Shown piece by piece: positions 44,936 to 55,638 of a stretch of DNA of 64,000 nt. Source of the DNA: Dacryopinax spathularia (lineage: Eukaryota; Basidiomycota; Dacrymycetes; Dacrymycetales; Dacrymycetaceae); contig JBBPFI010000004.1 in the NCBI GenBank assembly GCA_037974965.1, positions 1,426,001 to 1,490,000 on the forward strand, in the 5' to 3' direction. Within the stretch, counting starts at the first letter, position 1. Every line of letters starts with the position of its first letter. Below the pieces are notes generated by a model. It worked only from the letters and a program-made list of their open reading frames with translations. It did no database searches and was not told the DNA's origin. The translations under genes were made by a program, and so were the position numbers.

Positions 44936-45268
44936 TCATGACTGCGCCGTGCCCATCTTGTTCGCGACGGTGCGCTCGCTCTCCAGACGAGCCTTGTTTC
45001 GCTCAAAGGCTTGCTGGCGGCAGTCGCTCAGCTTGGGGCAAGTGTGATCTTCTGGGAGTCGGTGCTACACATAAGGGTAAGCTTCAGAAACAGCATATAT
45101 AGAAGGAGAGACGTACGTTTCCGCAGAAGTTGGAAGAGCAGTTCGGGCACTCGCCGATCATGCGAAGGGCGGCGGAGGTGCAACCGGTGAACTAGATGCT
45201 CTGTCAGCTGACTGAGGATACAGAGGGAGAGGAGGAGAACGTACCTGACAGCGGCGCTTAGCAGGCAT
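44936..45268 (-). CDS. small AN1-type zinc finger protein
   Basis: Minus-strand exons 45268-45245, 45191-45117 and 45064-44936 encode 75 aa. The sequence runs MPAKRRCQFTGCTSAALR, then GECPNCSSNFCGN, then HRLPEDHTCPKLSDC, giving the C-x4-C, C-x2-C, C-x2-H, H-x-C ligand spacing of an AN1 finger. A basic helical tail (RQQAFERNKARLESERTVANKM) follows. AN1 proteins bind ubiquitin or proteasome/p97 factors and are linked to stress responses. The protein is too short for an A20 or a second AN1 domain, so it is a minimal single-finger form. Introns are 53 and 52 nt; the second contains CTATATATGCTG, a variant of the intronic palindrome. Confidence 0.85.
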
Positions 45269-47561
45269 GGTCGTGTGACTGATAACGCTGTGGTGGTTGG
45301 AGGATAGCGGCGACGATATATGCGTCTATCTCGTGAGATAGGTGTATGCTGTATGCTTGCAGCGGTTGTGTGCGTGCAATGTAATGTTCCTGGCAGATAG
45401 CCTAGAGGGATGTATATGCGAGGGGGACAACTGTGCGATAGAGGGATACGATGCGATGGCGGGAGAGAGGTATGTAGGAGGGAGAGAGGCGCGGGCGATA
45501 TGCGAGTCAAGGCCTTTATAATCTGAGATGCATGCGACAGGCGACGCGCGGCCCCCCCATCCCCTCACTCTTTGTGGTTCATGTCATGCGTGTGTGCGTG
45601 TGCGCCCCTGGCCTGGCTTGGGGTGCTCTGAGGCCGGGTGTGTGAGCAGCCTCACAGCCCCGAGGCGTAGGCGTGCGACCCGATGGGAACTCGCCACTCA
45701 AACAACACGCGAGCCCAGCCGACCGGTCGGGATGGACGCGGGGGCCAGGGCCCGCTTCACGATTGCACCCAAACGAAGCAGCGCATAAGGCCCGCGTCCG
45801 CCAGAAGCCGGGAACGCGGCCGGCCAACGTCGGACTCGCCCCGATGATGCCAGTTGCTTCCATCCCGGTGCCACTTATCACCATCGCTTTTAATCAGCTT
45901 TGCATCGCTCATCGCTCATCGTCCGTCAAAAACTAACTACATCATCACAAGAAAAAAGCTGCACGATATCACCTAATATCATCCGCGGGCCAAGTCGCAT
46001 CATTCCCGCAAACCACAGCCATTGTGGTGGCACCAGCACGGCCGGACGGGTATTGCACCCGCCCCGAGCGAGGCCCCCGAAGAACCCGCCAGAATTCGGC
46101 CGGTCTTCCAGCGTCTTCGCGCGGCCTTTAGCCGGAATGGGCAAATCGGCAATCGGCACCCGCTTCTCATCCTTGTCCTTCCTCCCCTGACCGTCCCAAA
46201 TCTCCAGAAGAGACTATAATTATCGTGTAGATCCAAATGCTTATTATTACCATATTGGTGTTCGGTGTGGGGTGCGGGAGGCAGCTGCCTCCCCCACGCG
46301 CAGCCAGCCAGCCAGCGCGCTGAGGGCTTATCACCCGCCAAGCCCAGCCACCGCAAGACAACAAGTCGCACCGGGAGCGCATGCCAGCCAGCGCGCGCTG
46401 GAGGTCGCTTTGTCTTTGTCCTAGACACATTCCAGATACGAAACCTGAGCGTTCCTTGTTCCAGCTGGCGGAGCGCGGGCCGTCCAACGCGGATCGAGTC
46501 GGTCAGTCACCGTGCTCTTGTCTTTGTGACCTTATCGTCTATTGCTTGCGGTGTGTGGGTGATACAGTACGCCGCGCCGCACCAGAGCGCACCGGTGCTA
46601 GCGTGCAATAATAATAGTCGTGCCTCCTGATCAGCGCCTGACCTCCTCCTCGAACGGGACAAAGGCACCACCACTAAACAACCAAGACGAGCGAGCACCA
46701 GCCTCGGCCCGCGTCTTATCTTCCCCATCCCATCCCAAACTCAGGCAGATCCGATGGACCTCGACCCCTAGCCTCGCTCGCTCCACACTCGCCCTTCGGC
46801 CCCGACATCTTCTTTTCTATTCGGTCTCGCTCCGCTCTCGAAACCCTTTCTCTTGGCTAGGATAGGCCCTGAACCTGTTTTGGAGCGTCTGAGTTCGCCA
46901 TCTCCGGCATGTCCTTCTTTGGGAAATGGGAGGGAAGATCAACGGCCCGTGGCAATCAGGCTTGGCGTGGTGGTTTGGGTGAGTGTGATCTTGGTTTGAC
47001 CCGGTTAATAGCAGGAGCGTACGAGTTGGAAGAGAGTTGTTTGTCTCGCTTTCCGACGGTTGCTAGCTTGAGGGCCAAGCTGTTACAGTTGTTGTTGCTT
47101 TCTGTCGATCCGCTTTCTTTTGTGCAACCGATCTGGAGCGACTATCTTCTCACATCTTCAGGAGCGAGGGTCGCTATCTATCGAGAGAAATGCTTCCCCC
47201 GTCTTCGCCGCACTCTGGAGCCTTCTCGTTCGCCGTCGCCTATAATACGTCACCAAAGTCAACCTTCTCCGCCGCAGATATTTTCTAGTGATATTGCAGC
47301 GTCTTTTGACGCCGCCCAGGTCAGAGATCTGCCAGCCTGCACCTCCGGCACTACAGGCCCTCGCTGATCCGGCGCTTCTTCCTGCTTCTGCCGTGAAGAA
47401 GCACGGGTTTCCCCTGGTCGCGTCCCGAGTAGAACTCTGCGAAGCTTACGTACCCCCTGATCCGCTGCCCCGAGCAAGCCTTTCTCTGGTATCTCGTCGT
47501 CCTGAGGGATTAAAGGCTAGACCTTACTCTGGTCTCCCGCGGCCTGTGCTTATTGCCCGTG
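45269..47561. other. long intergenic region, nothing assigned
   Basis: 2.3 kb with many short GC-rich frames. The left 250 bp are the AN1 promoter/leader. A frame at 46909-47367 (152 codons) has no recognisable domain. No RNA gene was recognised. Confidence 0.4.
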
Positions 47562-48555
47562 ATGGAAAATACTCGCTCCGTCGTCATCCGCTCGCTTTGC
47601 GCTGTGCTGAGCGCAGAACGTGCGCTCCGCTCCCGGCCCAGTATAACGGATCGGGAAAGGTTGGGCAGCTATTCGCTTCGGGGTGATCATCGCATCGCAT
47701 CAGCTGATTTTTGTCATGAATTGTTGTCGACGGGAACGTAAACTCAAACAAGTCAGGCCCTCGATATACCAAATACTCCTGGAGGCCGTCATCTTCTCGT
47801 ACCTGCTTCACGAGGCGCCGTCCTCCACTGGATCTGTCTGGCTCATAACGGTCGTCGACATTGTGCTTGGCATCGTACCGTGGGCTGAGGACATGGCGCT
47901 CAGGGTAGGAGGGATTGTTGCCCTCTGTGTTGGGCTCGTCGTGCTCGTGCTTCTCGCCATTTGCCTGTACCTTTGGATGCGCCGAGCGGGCCGGGGCTTG
48001 CATTTGGTGCGTTTGGTCGATTGCGCGTTGCATCGTTTGCTGACAAACCGCGATCAGCACCACTGTATCGCCCACCGCCGCAATAGCTCAACGTACCAGC
48101 CAGGAGCACCGCCGAACAGCATCATTTCCACTCGCGCCCCTTTCCCGTCCCAACCTCGTCAGCACTCCTTGTCTTCTTCCCGGTCGAGATCTCGATCGCG
48201 CTCGGATGGACACCATACCGCACCCTCAGCGTATGGACCGTTCAGGGCGTCTGAGAGGCGCTCTCAGATCTTACATATTCTTGCCGTTTCTGGTCGACGG
48301 GATGGAGATGTTGTGCACACCATCGCGATGGGAAATGACATGGGATTGGGAGATGTCGAGAGAGGGCGGACAGGTTGGCAAGACAGGTCGGAAAGGATGG
48401 ATGAGTCTTTGGAACGGACAGAGGGAACGAATACGACGCACCAGGAAGGAGACTTGCCGAAGCCACCGTACGCCGCCCAGATGGCGGATAGTCTACAGAG
48501 TTTGGGGCGACCCTCAACGACAGGTGCCACAAGGCGTTCACACGACTTGGATTAG
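47562..48555 (+). CDS. hypothetical small membrane protein (doubtful model)
   Basis: Exon 47562-47682 (MENTRSVVIRSLCAVLSAERALRSR...) can join in phase through a 70-nt intron to 47753 onward, giving IYQILLEAVIFSYLLHE, VWLITVVDIVLGIVPWAEDM and VGGIVALCVGLVVLVLLAICLYLWMRR, i.e. two or three membrane helices followed by a Ser/Arg-rich stretch. A second intron starting GTGCGT near 48008 is possible and would change the C-terminus. I do not recognise the family. The reverse strand also has a 163-codon open frame, so the strand assignment is not certain. Confidence 0.3.
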
Positions 48556-48768
48556 GACGACACCTCCAGGAAGGCCGGCTCTCGGAGCGACTATGCCTAC
48601 CGATGTCTTCCAGGATCCTTTTTAAGAGGCGTTAGCATATACACCGGTTCTGAGTTATCTCGTTTTCCACGTCGCTGCTTGAACGAGATCGGCTTGTATT
48701 AGAAATAGGGCTAGACGTACGGTATTTCTTGTGTACATGTTATAGACAGCGCCAGCGCTGGACTCTTC

Positions 48769-50045
48769 CTAGTTCTCGGCGTCCTCCGTATCATCCTCTT
48801 CACACTCGTCCTCCTTGTCCTTGTGATTCTCATGCTTGCTTGCGGTCACTTGCGTTGGTAAGCCATCCTCTGAAAATGTCGACTGATCCTCGGAGGTTGC
48901 TGAGTCGTCCATCGGCATATCAGTAGCACTGTCGGACTGATCATCCGCTACGTCGCCGGCATTGTCGTCGTCATCATCATCATCGTCGTCGTCGTCGTCA
49001 TCGTTGTCAACATCGGTTTGCGTGTCATCTCCATCCGTGCTGGTGAAAGCGGACACGCCATCGGCGTCGGCGGTTGCGGTTCCATCTGCCGTCGAGGCTG
49101 TGGCGTCACCAGTAGCGTCCGCGGTCTGTACTCTGGAGAGAGGCAGCGCCGCGGTAGACATCGACAAGTTGTCGATAGCGGGTGAGAACACGATGAGGGC
49201 TTTCCCCGTGTTCGCCATCGCATCAGAATTGGCTGCATCCGCAGCACTAACGACGTAGGATGGTGTCTGCGTCTCGAGGTCCATGGCATCGGCCCCGGCG
49301 AACATGGGCTCGACGATCCCGGTCGAACTTTCGTACAAGAAGTGCTGCGCCGCATGGTTATCGTCTGTAGTACAAGGCTGGGCAGCGAGTGTTGAGGATG
49401 CGACCGGGTCGGGGTCATACGTCAGACAGCTGTCAGCCATCTGACCCGTCGTCTGGTCCAGGATAGGTACATGTATTGTGACGAGGGTTTTGCCGACCGT
49501 GGAGGATGGATCAATCGTGACATTCGCTGCTGGTACGAGGAACAGAGGGGTTGACTGGTTCGTCGATGCGGCCATAACGTATTGGCTGGTAGTGTCATCG
49601 CCGTCCGGATTTTCGATAAGGAGCAAACCAGCGATGGTATTGAGCGCCGACTCGGTAGCGTTGATGACGCCTGCGGGCAGGACACCATCTAGACCATCGA
49701 GCAAGCCATTCTATGCCAAATTAGGCGCATATATGCGGTGTTTTCCAGGAGTTTACGTACCACTAGGCTCAAGATGCCCGACAGCGCACTAGAACCGTCT
49801 CGCACTGATATACTGTGCGCCTGCACGGCGTCATTGGGCACTACGACACTGGCTGTCGCAGTCCCATCAGGAAGGATCTGACGAACAGTTAGAAAGTGCG
49901 CATATATGTCACTGGTTAGGAGGCGCACCTCGGCGACGGTTTCTGCGAGGGACGATGCGTCGACCGACGCGGGTAGGGGTATGGGGGCGGCCTGCACCGA
50001 GGAAAGGAGCGACAAGAGAGCGAGCGCAGTGAGCCTACAGGGCAT
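48769..50045 (-). CDS. secreted protein with Asp-rich acidic C-terminal region
   Basis: Minus-strand exons 50045-49929, 49877-49761 and 49710-48769 encode 391 aa. A clear signal peptide (MPCRLTALALLSLLSSVQAAPIPLP) is followed by a roughly 240-residue domain with N-glycosylation sites (NATESALNTIAGLLL, NVTIDPSSTVGKTLVTIHVP, DSCLTYDPDPVASSTLAAQPC) and a run of about 14 Asp, then Asp/Ser/Glu-rich sequence ending ECEEDDTEDAEN. The function is unknown; the middle resembles Agaricomycete secreted proteins with a two-Cys beta domain. The Asp run could bind calcium or other cations. Intron 1 (49878-49928) starts GTGCGC and contains CATATATGCGCAC; intron 2 (49711-49760) contains GCATATATGC at 49727-49736. 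Confidence 0.8.
48958..49017. repeat. GAC/GAT trinucleotide repeat encoding poly-Asp
   Basis: An imperfect (GTC/ATC)n tract on the plus strand within the last exon of the secreted Asp-rich protein gene. It is likely to vary in length between strains. Confidence 0.75.
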
Positions 50046-50587
50046 GATGATGAAGGGAGGTGAGGTGAAGGAGGGACGGCGCAGAGAGGGAGATCACCAG
50101 GATCTGAGGGGGAGGGAAAGAGGAGTGAAGAGAGGGCAGCCGTGTTGCGCAGCCGTTATATACAGGCGCGGCGTAGATCGATCTCCAACATGCAGACTGC
50201 AGAGCGAATCGACACAGATCGAGAGACGCATCATGCCGAAGACAAGAAGAAGGCCTGCACCCGCCGAGACATTGAGAGAGGGAGCAGACACGAGGGGAGA
50301 GAGACATCGCTCTCCCAGACCATTCCACAGTTCGAAGTCGGAATTCACAGCGACACCGTTCGTCCCGCAATCATCTGAGACCGAAGAACGTATTCCAAGC
50401 CAAAATAGAGTGAATCATAGTTCTTGCACACCGCGATCGAGCAACTCTTCCAAAATGAGTCACCAGTTTGGGCCTTCTCTTCCAAAGTGAGTCACATGTG
50501 GTAGGGACTGGCATAGTCGCGTTGTCAACGGACGCGCCTCGCAGGGTCTCACCTTTCTCAGTCTCATCACATTCTATCACCCTTTGC
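50046..50587. other. divergent intergenic region
   Basis: 540 bp between two divergent genes; expected to hold both promoters. The plus strand is open for long stretches but low in complexity; no motif stands out. Confidence 0.4.
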
Positions 50588-51097
50588 ATGTCCGAACTGA
50601 GTATCGAGGAGTTTCATGCTCGCGTATACGAAGTAATACGTCAGATACCGCATGGCCGTGTGACCACTTATGGTAAGGAACAGGACAATTCGGCAGTATC
50701 AGGTCGTTGCCTGAATATCGCCGAACTATTGCATGTGTACTGAAGGTCGCCCATGTAGGACACATCGCCAAGCTCATTGGCATGCCTCGACATTCAAGGC
50801 ACGTTGGGCAAGGTGCGTATTGCCAGTCGCCATATTGCTTTACACATCTAAGATTTACGGACCCTGGTCACAGCGCTCAAATGGCTTCCTGAAGGCACAG
50901 ATATACCCTGGCAACGGGTAATCTCTTCCTCTGGACAAATATCGTCGCGAGGTCCCGGTACGGAGGGCGCCCAAAGGCAAAGAGAAGCGCTTGAAGCGGA
51001 AGGTGTCGAAGTGACGATGACCGTGGGAGGCGGAACTGGTCGAGTGAATTTCCGCGAATATGGGTGGTTTCCAGATCATGTCGAGTTTGACGATTGA
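50588..51097 (+). CDS. ATL1: alkyltransferase-like (ATL) DNA-repair protein
   Basis: Exons 50588-50672, 50759-50812 and 50874-51097 encode 120 aa. The protein aligns with the O6-alkylguanine alkyltransferase DNA-binding domain: FHARVYEVIRQIPHGRVTTYGHIAKLIGMP, PRHSRHVGQALKWLP with the Arg finger at about residue 42, and PWQRVISSSG at residues 58-67. The catalytic Cys of the usual PCHRV motif is Trp here (PWQRV), the hallmark of ATL proteins, which bind O6-alkylguanine lesions and hand them to nucleotide excision repair rather than dealkylating them. The length matches fission yeast Atl1 (about 108 aa). The start at 50588 gives the normal N-terminus. Confidence 0.9.
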
Positions 51098-51275
51098 TAC
51101 CCCGCTTTTCCTACTGTACCAATGTGGTCTTATGAATTTCGACCCAATGCGGGATGTCCGAATCTTAGAGGGTCCCAACAGCGCATATATGCGGCACGAA
51201 CAACCATCATGGATTGTAGCATGGTAAATCATCCAGGATGATAAGAGACATCAAATCCCACAACACAACAACCCC
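51098..51275. other. convergent intergenic spacer with GCATATATGC
   Basis: 178 bp between the 3' ends of the ATL and uL14 genes. It contains the palindrome at 51183-51192, the only exact copy in the window that is not in a proposed intron. Confidence 0.6.
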
Positions 51276-51862
51276 TCATACGACCGTTCCAGCGTTGGAA
51301 GCGATACGCGGCCAGAGATCAGCCTGCAAAAGCGAGTCAGGAGGCTGGAACGACGAGGGTTAATATAGCAGGACGTACGCATTCTTTTGCTACGGGGCCG
51401 GTGATGGCAGACCCCTTCATCTCGCCCTTCGGGTTCACAATCACACCAGCGTTGTCCTCGAAGTAGAGGAAGACACCGTCTCTCCGCCTCCACGCCTTGC
51501 GTTGACGGACGATAACGGCCTGCATGGCTGTGGAAAAATCATCGTCAGCACGTTGATCCAGCTTGTGCCACATATCCAGACGCACTCTTCTTCCTCAACT
51601 CCGGCTTGCCCTTCTTCACGGACGCAACAACCATGTCACCAACACCGGCGTCGGGCAGCCTGTTCAGGCGGGCACCGAAGCCATAAGGCTCGATGATGAA
51701 CAGGGTCTTGGCACCGCTGTTGTCGGCGCAGTTGAGGACGGCGCCCGTCGGCAGACCGAGGGTGAGTCTGAACTTGTTTCCCGAGGAACCACCGGCTGTA
51801 CAAAATGCCTATGAGCAGAGATCCACAACACAAATCCAGATATACGCACTCTTCTTGGACAT
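51276..51862 (-). CDS. RPL23: 60S ribosomal protein uL14 (L23)
   Basis: Minus-strand exons 51862-51850 (13 nt), 51795-51586, 51527-51379 and 51323-51276 encode 139 aa, the full family length. The protein is near-identical to eukaryotic L23 throughout: [105 protein letters not shown]. It is part of the 60S subunit interface near the GTPase-associated region. Three introns have donors GTGCGT, GTGCGT and GTACGT. It is divergent from the Qng1 gene. Confidence 0.97.
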
Positions 51863-52139
51863 CGTTGTATTGTCGAGTGGGCGAGTGTCGCTACGGTGAG
51901 CAGGCGCGAATGGGTAGCGAGCTCGCAAGGGACGAAATGTGTGGCTTGATACTGTACAGTCACAGCCACTGACAATGTCCGAGCTGAGAGTGCTAACTCC
52001 GCGCATGGTCTCTTTGACCTGTTCTATTTGTTACCGCCACTTTGGTTCTTCGCCGCAACTACTTTCATCATATCTCTCATTATACATAATCGAACTACAC
52101 AATCTACATCGTTACTGCTGGAGAGGGCTGCGCCGTCGA
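51863..52139. promoter_or_regulatory. shared divergent promoter region, uL14 / Qng1
   Basis: Only 277 bp separate the two start codons, so promoter elements are likely shared or interleaved. No TATA box is obvious; ribosomal-protein-type motifs could not be assigned with confidence. Confidence 0.45.
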
Positions 52140-53488
52140 ATGGCTGTCAACCCTGTGCTTGAGAGCGCAAAATTCATCTGTAATGTGAATATTAATGCTA
52201 TCCTTGTGCTTCGGCAAGGTCCGACGGCAGCTATTAGGACAACCCGCACATATCGATCAACGAGCAGGCCGTTCCTTCTATCGCAAAACAGCTCTCAAAG
52301 ACGCTTAACACGTACAAACCGCACGTCTGGAGGGAACAGCCTCTGCATAACGTCCCTATTGTACCTTACGATCCCTACCATCCCTCTACTCGCGAAACGC
52401 TAGACTGGCTCTTCTTTGTCTCTACGCTCAACTTTTCCTTCTGGTCTGATGCTGGCTCTGCTCGCCGATTCGCCGTCGAATGGGACGGACAGAAGTGGGA
52501 CGGCTACTACTCTCTGCTGGCGGTAGTAAAACGCGCCCAAGAAGCTGGCGTTCCCCTTACAACTCCGAGCTTCTACGGCGACCTTGCAAAATGCTCTGAC
52601 CAAAGACTGCGAGAACTCTTTGCACCCTGCGACGACAAGCCGGCCAGGGAGGGAATACCACTCTTACCCCAGCGTATCAAATTCTTGCGTGAAGTGGGCA
52701 GCATACTAGTCGAAGTCAGTTCGGATCCCCCTCTGGTGTTGTTTCCTTCTGAATCCTTTCTGTAGAAATACGAGGGCTCCTACGCTGGCTTCTTGAATGA
52801 GTGGGCCGAGAGGTACGGCGACTCGCGTACCGCTCTGCAGCTGGTTCAGATGGTCGTCGACGCCTTCCCCTGTTACCGTGATCAGTGGCCATACAAGGGT
52901 GGTATAGGTATGCAATGCCATTGTTCAACATCTCTTCTCCCCTTTTGCTGACACGGTGGCACAGTCCAGCTATGGAAGCGCGCTCAGATTCTAGTAGCGG
53001 AGACATGGTCAGTGAAGGCAACAAATCCGCATACCTGACACTGACAAGGACGTCAGGGCCGCCTTCCACCCTGTCGATCCATCCTTGCCACACCCTATAT
53101 TCCCGCACGGCATCCGAGAATTAACGATGTTTGCTGATTATCGAGTTCGTCCTCAAATCTCCTTGCGCATTGCCTCATTAACCGCCTTTGCCAGGTACCA
53201 CAGCTGTTAATGCACTACAACCTCCTCACCCCCTCCCCCTCCCTCTCCGCCAAAGTTGCTTCCCGCACCTCCCTCGATCCAGGATCAGACGAAGAAATCG
53301 CCATCCGCGGTGCATCAATCCTCGTCGTCTCCCGCCTACGCGAAGCCGTCGAGCAGCTCCGCGGCGAGCAGTCAGACGACACGAGCGACGTGATGATCGA
53401 TTTTTGGTTATGGGACGAAGCGAAGCGACTCGAACGGCTTGGCGTAAAAATGCCCGAGGCGATGCGCGTTCGTGGGGTGTTTTATTGA
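52140..53488 (+). CDS. QNG1: queuosine salvage protein Qng1 (DUF2419)
   Basis: Exons 52140-52184, 52238-52714, 52766-52907, 52965-53007, 53057-53144 and 53195-53488 encode 362 aa. Family landmarks are MAVNPVLESAKFI at the N-terminus, LDWLFFVSTLNFSFWSD, RFAVEWDGQKWDGYYSLLAVVKRAQE, TTPSFYGDL, LVQMVVDAFPCYRD, WKRAQILVAETWAAF, ELTMFADYRVPQLLMHY, DEEIAIRGASILVV and IDFWLWDEAKR. Qng1 hydrolyses queuosine 5'-monophosphate to release queuine, which tRNA-guanine transglycosylase then inserts into tRNA wobble positions. The donor at 52185 was chosen so that KFICN joins DNPHISINEQAV in phase. Confidence 0.92.
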
Positions 53489-53854
53489 GCCTCTTTCCTT
53501 CCTTCCCTGAGGAGCATAATGACGTACGTACGGGTGTTACGTACAGTACGTCCGCCAGCTGGGTCTGGCATGTACATTCTTCATCATCACACATTTACGA
53601 CATGGCACGGGCACGCTCGTTTCTCGTAACATCCACATAGAGTATCCGTATTAGAGATGCAACGTTTAGTCCAATAATGTAACTACATGAAAAAAAGCAA
53701 GGAGCGTGAGCGCGTGAAATGTTTGTCATGTTGATGACAGGGGTTATCGGAGGACGGGAGGCATTGACCCAAGACCTAGATTGCAAGAAAGGAGATGGCA
53801 GATACCGTATTGTACACGCTCTTTCCTTCATCGTTGACGGCGGGCAAGACGCCA
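53489..53854. other. convergent 3' spacer
   Basis: 366 bp between the Qng1 and syntaxin 3' ends; no gene or repeat recognised. Confidence 0.5.
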
Positions 53855-55023
53855 CTAGCTGCTGCCGCTCTTGCTCTTCGGGATCTCGATCGCCAAGATA
53901 ATAGCGATGATCACGAGGATAATGACGATGATGAAGAAGCAGATCCAGCGCATCCTACGTGCGCGGCGGGCGGAAACAACCGCTTTGTCGACCTGTTGTA
54001 CGCTGGATAGGGGTTTGAGCAGGCGAATTCGAAATCATAAGGGTGGCACTCACGCTTTTTCTGTGTCGCGGTTCGCGTCGGCGGCATTGGCGTTGATTAC
54101 GTTGATGCCTTCGTCTTGCTCCTCGACGAGGATGCTCATCTGCAGTTACTGTTAGCAGGCTCTCCAGATATGATTGGAGGAAATAACGAACGTCGTTGAA
54201 CAGTTGAGCGAGCTCCGCGAGCGTCTTTTCGATCCGTTGCACCTCCTCGTGTCGCTCCTGCACCTCACGATATGCAGCGCGGGACTCGCCATAGCGTGTT
54301 GTGTTCCGCAGCTAAGGACCGCGTCAGCACATCGTGCGTAGCCAATCAAGCGATGTGCCTACCGCCTGGGCAAAGATCTGCCCACCCTGCCCGTCCTCCA
54401 ACACCGCCTGCACCTCCTCCGGCGTCGCATCAGGCTTGACGATCCTGAACTGCCTCTCCATCCGCTCCCTATACCTCTGTCGATACTGCTGCTCCACCCT
54501 CTGATAATTCTCCACCGCCTCGCGGAACTCGTTCTTCAGCGCGGCGGCCTGTTGCCGCCTAACGAGTCCGAGCCCCTCAGACCCGCCTTGTCGCTCGAGC
54601 GCTTGTATCCGCTTTTTGAGGTCGTTTGTCAGGCGCGACGTCTCTGATACGAGTGCGTCGAGGTTGGCGGTGTCACGCTTGAGGGCGGCTTCGTCCGTGC
54701 TGTTGAGCGTGCGAGAGTGGAGGTCGGAGATGCGGGTGATAGAGGGGTTGAGCTGCGAGCGGATAATGTCTCGTACTGCTCCGACCTATTTCCGTCATCC
54801 TCTATCAGCCGATGAACAAGGGATTGGGCTTTAGAAGTACGCACCTCATTGTAGAACCCGGTCATATCATCCCCGTTTTGTGCAACCCCATTCTGCGCCA
54901 AGTTGCCCAGCTCAATATCTCCTTGGTTGTTGGTGGCCCTTTGTGCCTAATAGAAATCTCAATACACCGTCATCAACTCCAGGAACCATGTTCTCGTACC
55001 CTAGATGCAGCTAACCGGTCCAT
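53855..55023 (-). CDS. syntaxin (Sso-type plasma-membrane t-SNARE), copy 1
   Basis: Minus-strand exons 55023-55000, 54946-54845, 54785-54363, 54311-54192, 54139-54054 and 54002-53855 encode 300 aa. An N-terminal Habc-type helical region (DLHSRTLNSTDEAALKRDTANLDALVSETSRLTNDLKKRIQALE) is followed by the syntaxin linker QYRQRYRERMERQFRIVKPDATPEEVQAVLED. The Qa SNARE motif covers HEEVQRIEKTLAELAQLFNDMSILVEEQDEGINVI, with zero-layer Gln in LVEEQ. A tail anchor, WICFFIIVIILVIIAIILAIEI, and a short luminal end complete it. It acts in exocytic fusion with a SNAP-25-type partner and synaptobrevin. It lies head to tail with a second syntaxin upstream. Confidence 0.9.
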
Positions 55024-55638
55024 CGTTGTTCAGGTTGTCGAGATTGCGGAGATAGGGGACAAGCAGCGGGAGAAGGATATAGACGAAGATAGATAGAGCA
55101 CAAGCAAAACCAAGAGAAGGAGGTATATAACCGGAAGAGGTCTTCACTGCGTCCACAAGCGGTGAGTGCGCAGCCCTTTGATGTCGACAGCGAGCACTGT
55201 TCAGGAGGTTGAGGCGGCGAGCGAAGGAGCGGCAGCGGCGTCTAAGGGTTGCTTGCCCGTTGTTGTAATCGGTGGGGCAGCGGGCGTGCGATGGAAGGTG
55301 TGGCTCAGGGACCGGGAAATCGGCAATGCATGTGGCGCAACCTCTTCGACTGTGCGCTGTGCCCGGAGCTGCGTCGGGCCTACTTGAAATCAGGGGACGA
55401 TCTCGGTTCTCATGACAGATTGCATTCCCGGCGGGCGGCTATGAGCAGACCACTAAGCTGGGCTGACAGAAAGGGAATGTGGTATGGTCCATGCATTGAT
55501 GAGAGAACGAGAGGTACTGCAACATAATGAGGGGAAAGAGAGGGAAAGGGCTTTGTACATCCAACATGATCCCCTCATCCTATAACGATCTACCAGGCCA
55601 GATACAAGGGGGAGCCAGAGAGCCGCGTGAGCCGGGGC
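55024..55638. other. spacer between the tandem syntaxin genes
   Basis: About 600 bp that should hold the copy 1 promoter and copy 2 terminator; no other feature recognised. Confidence 0.5.

Noticed and set aside
47584-48075. 163-codon minus-strand frame opposite the hypothetical membrane protein
   Set aside because: Polar, no domain, no signal or splice support. The opposite strand gives clear membrane helices, though neither is certain.
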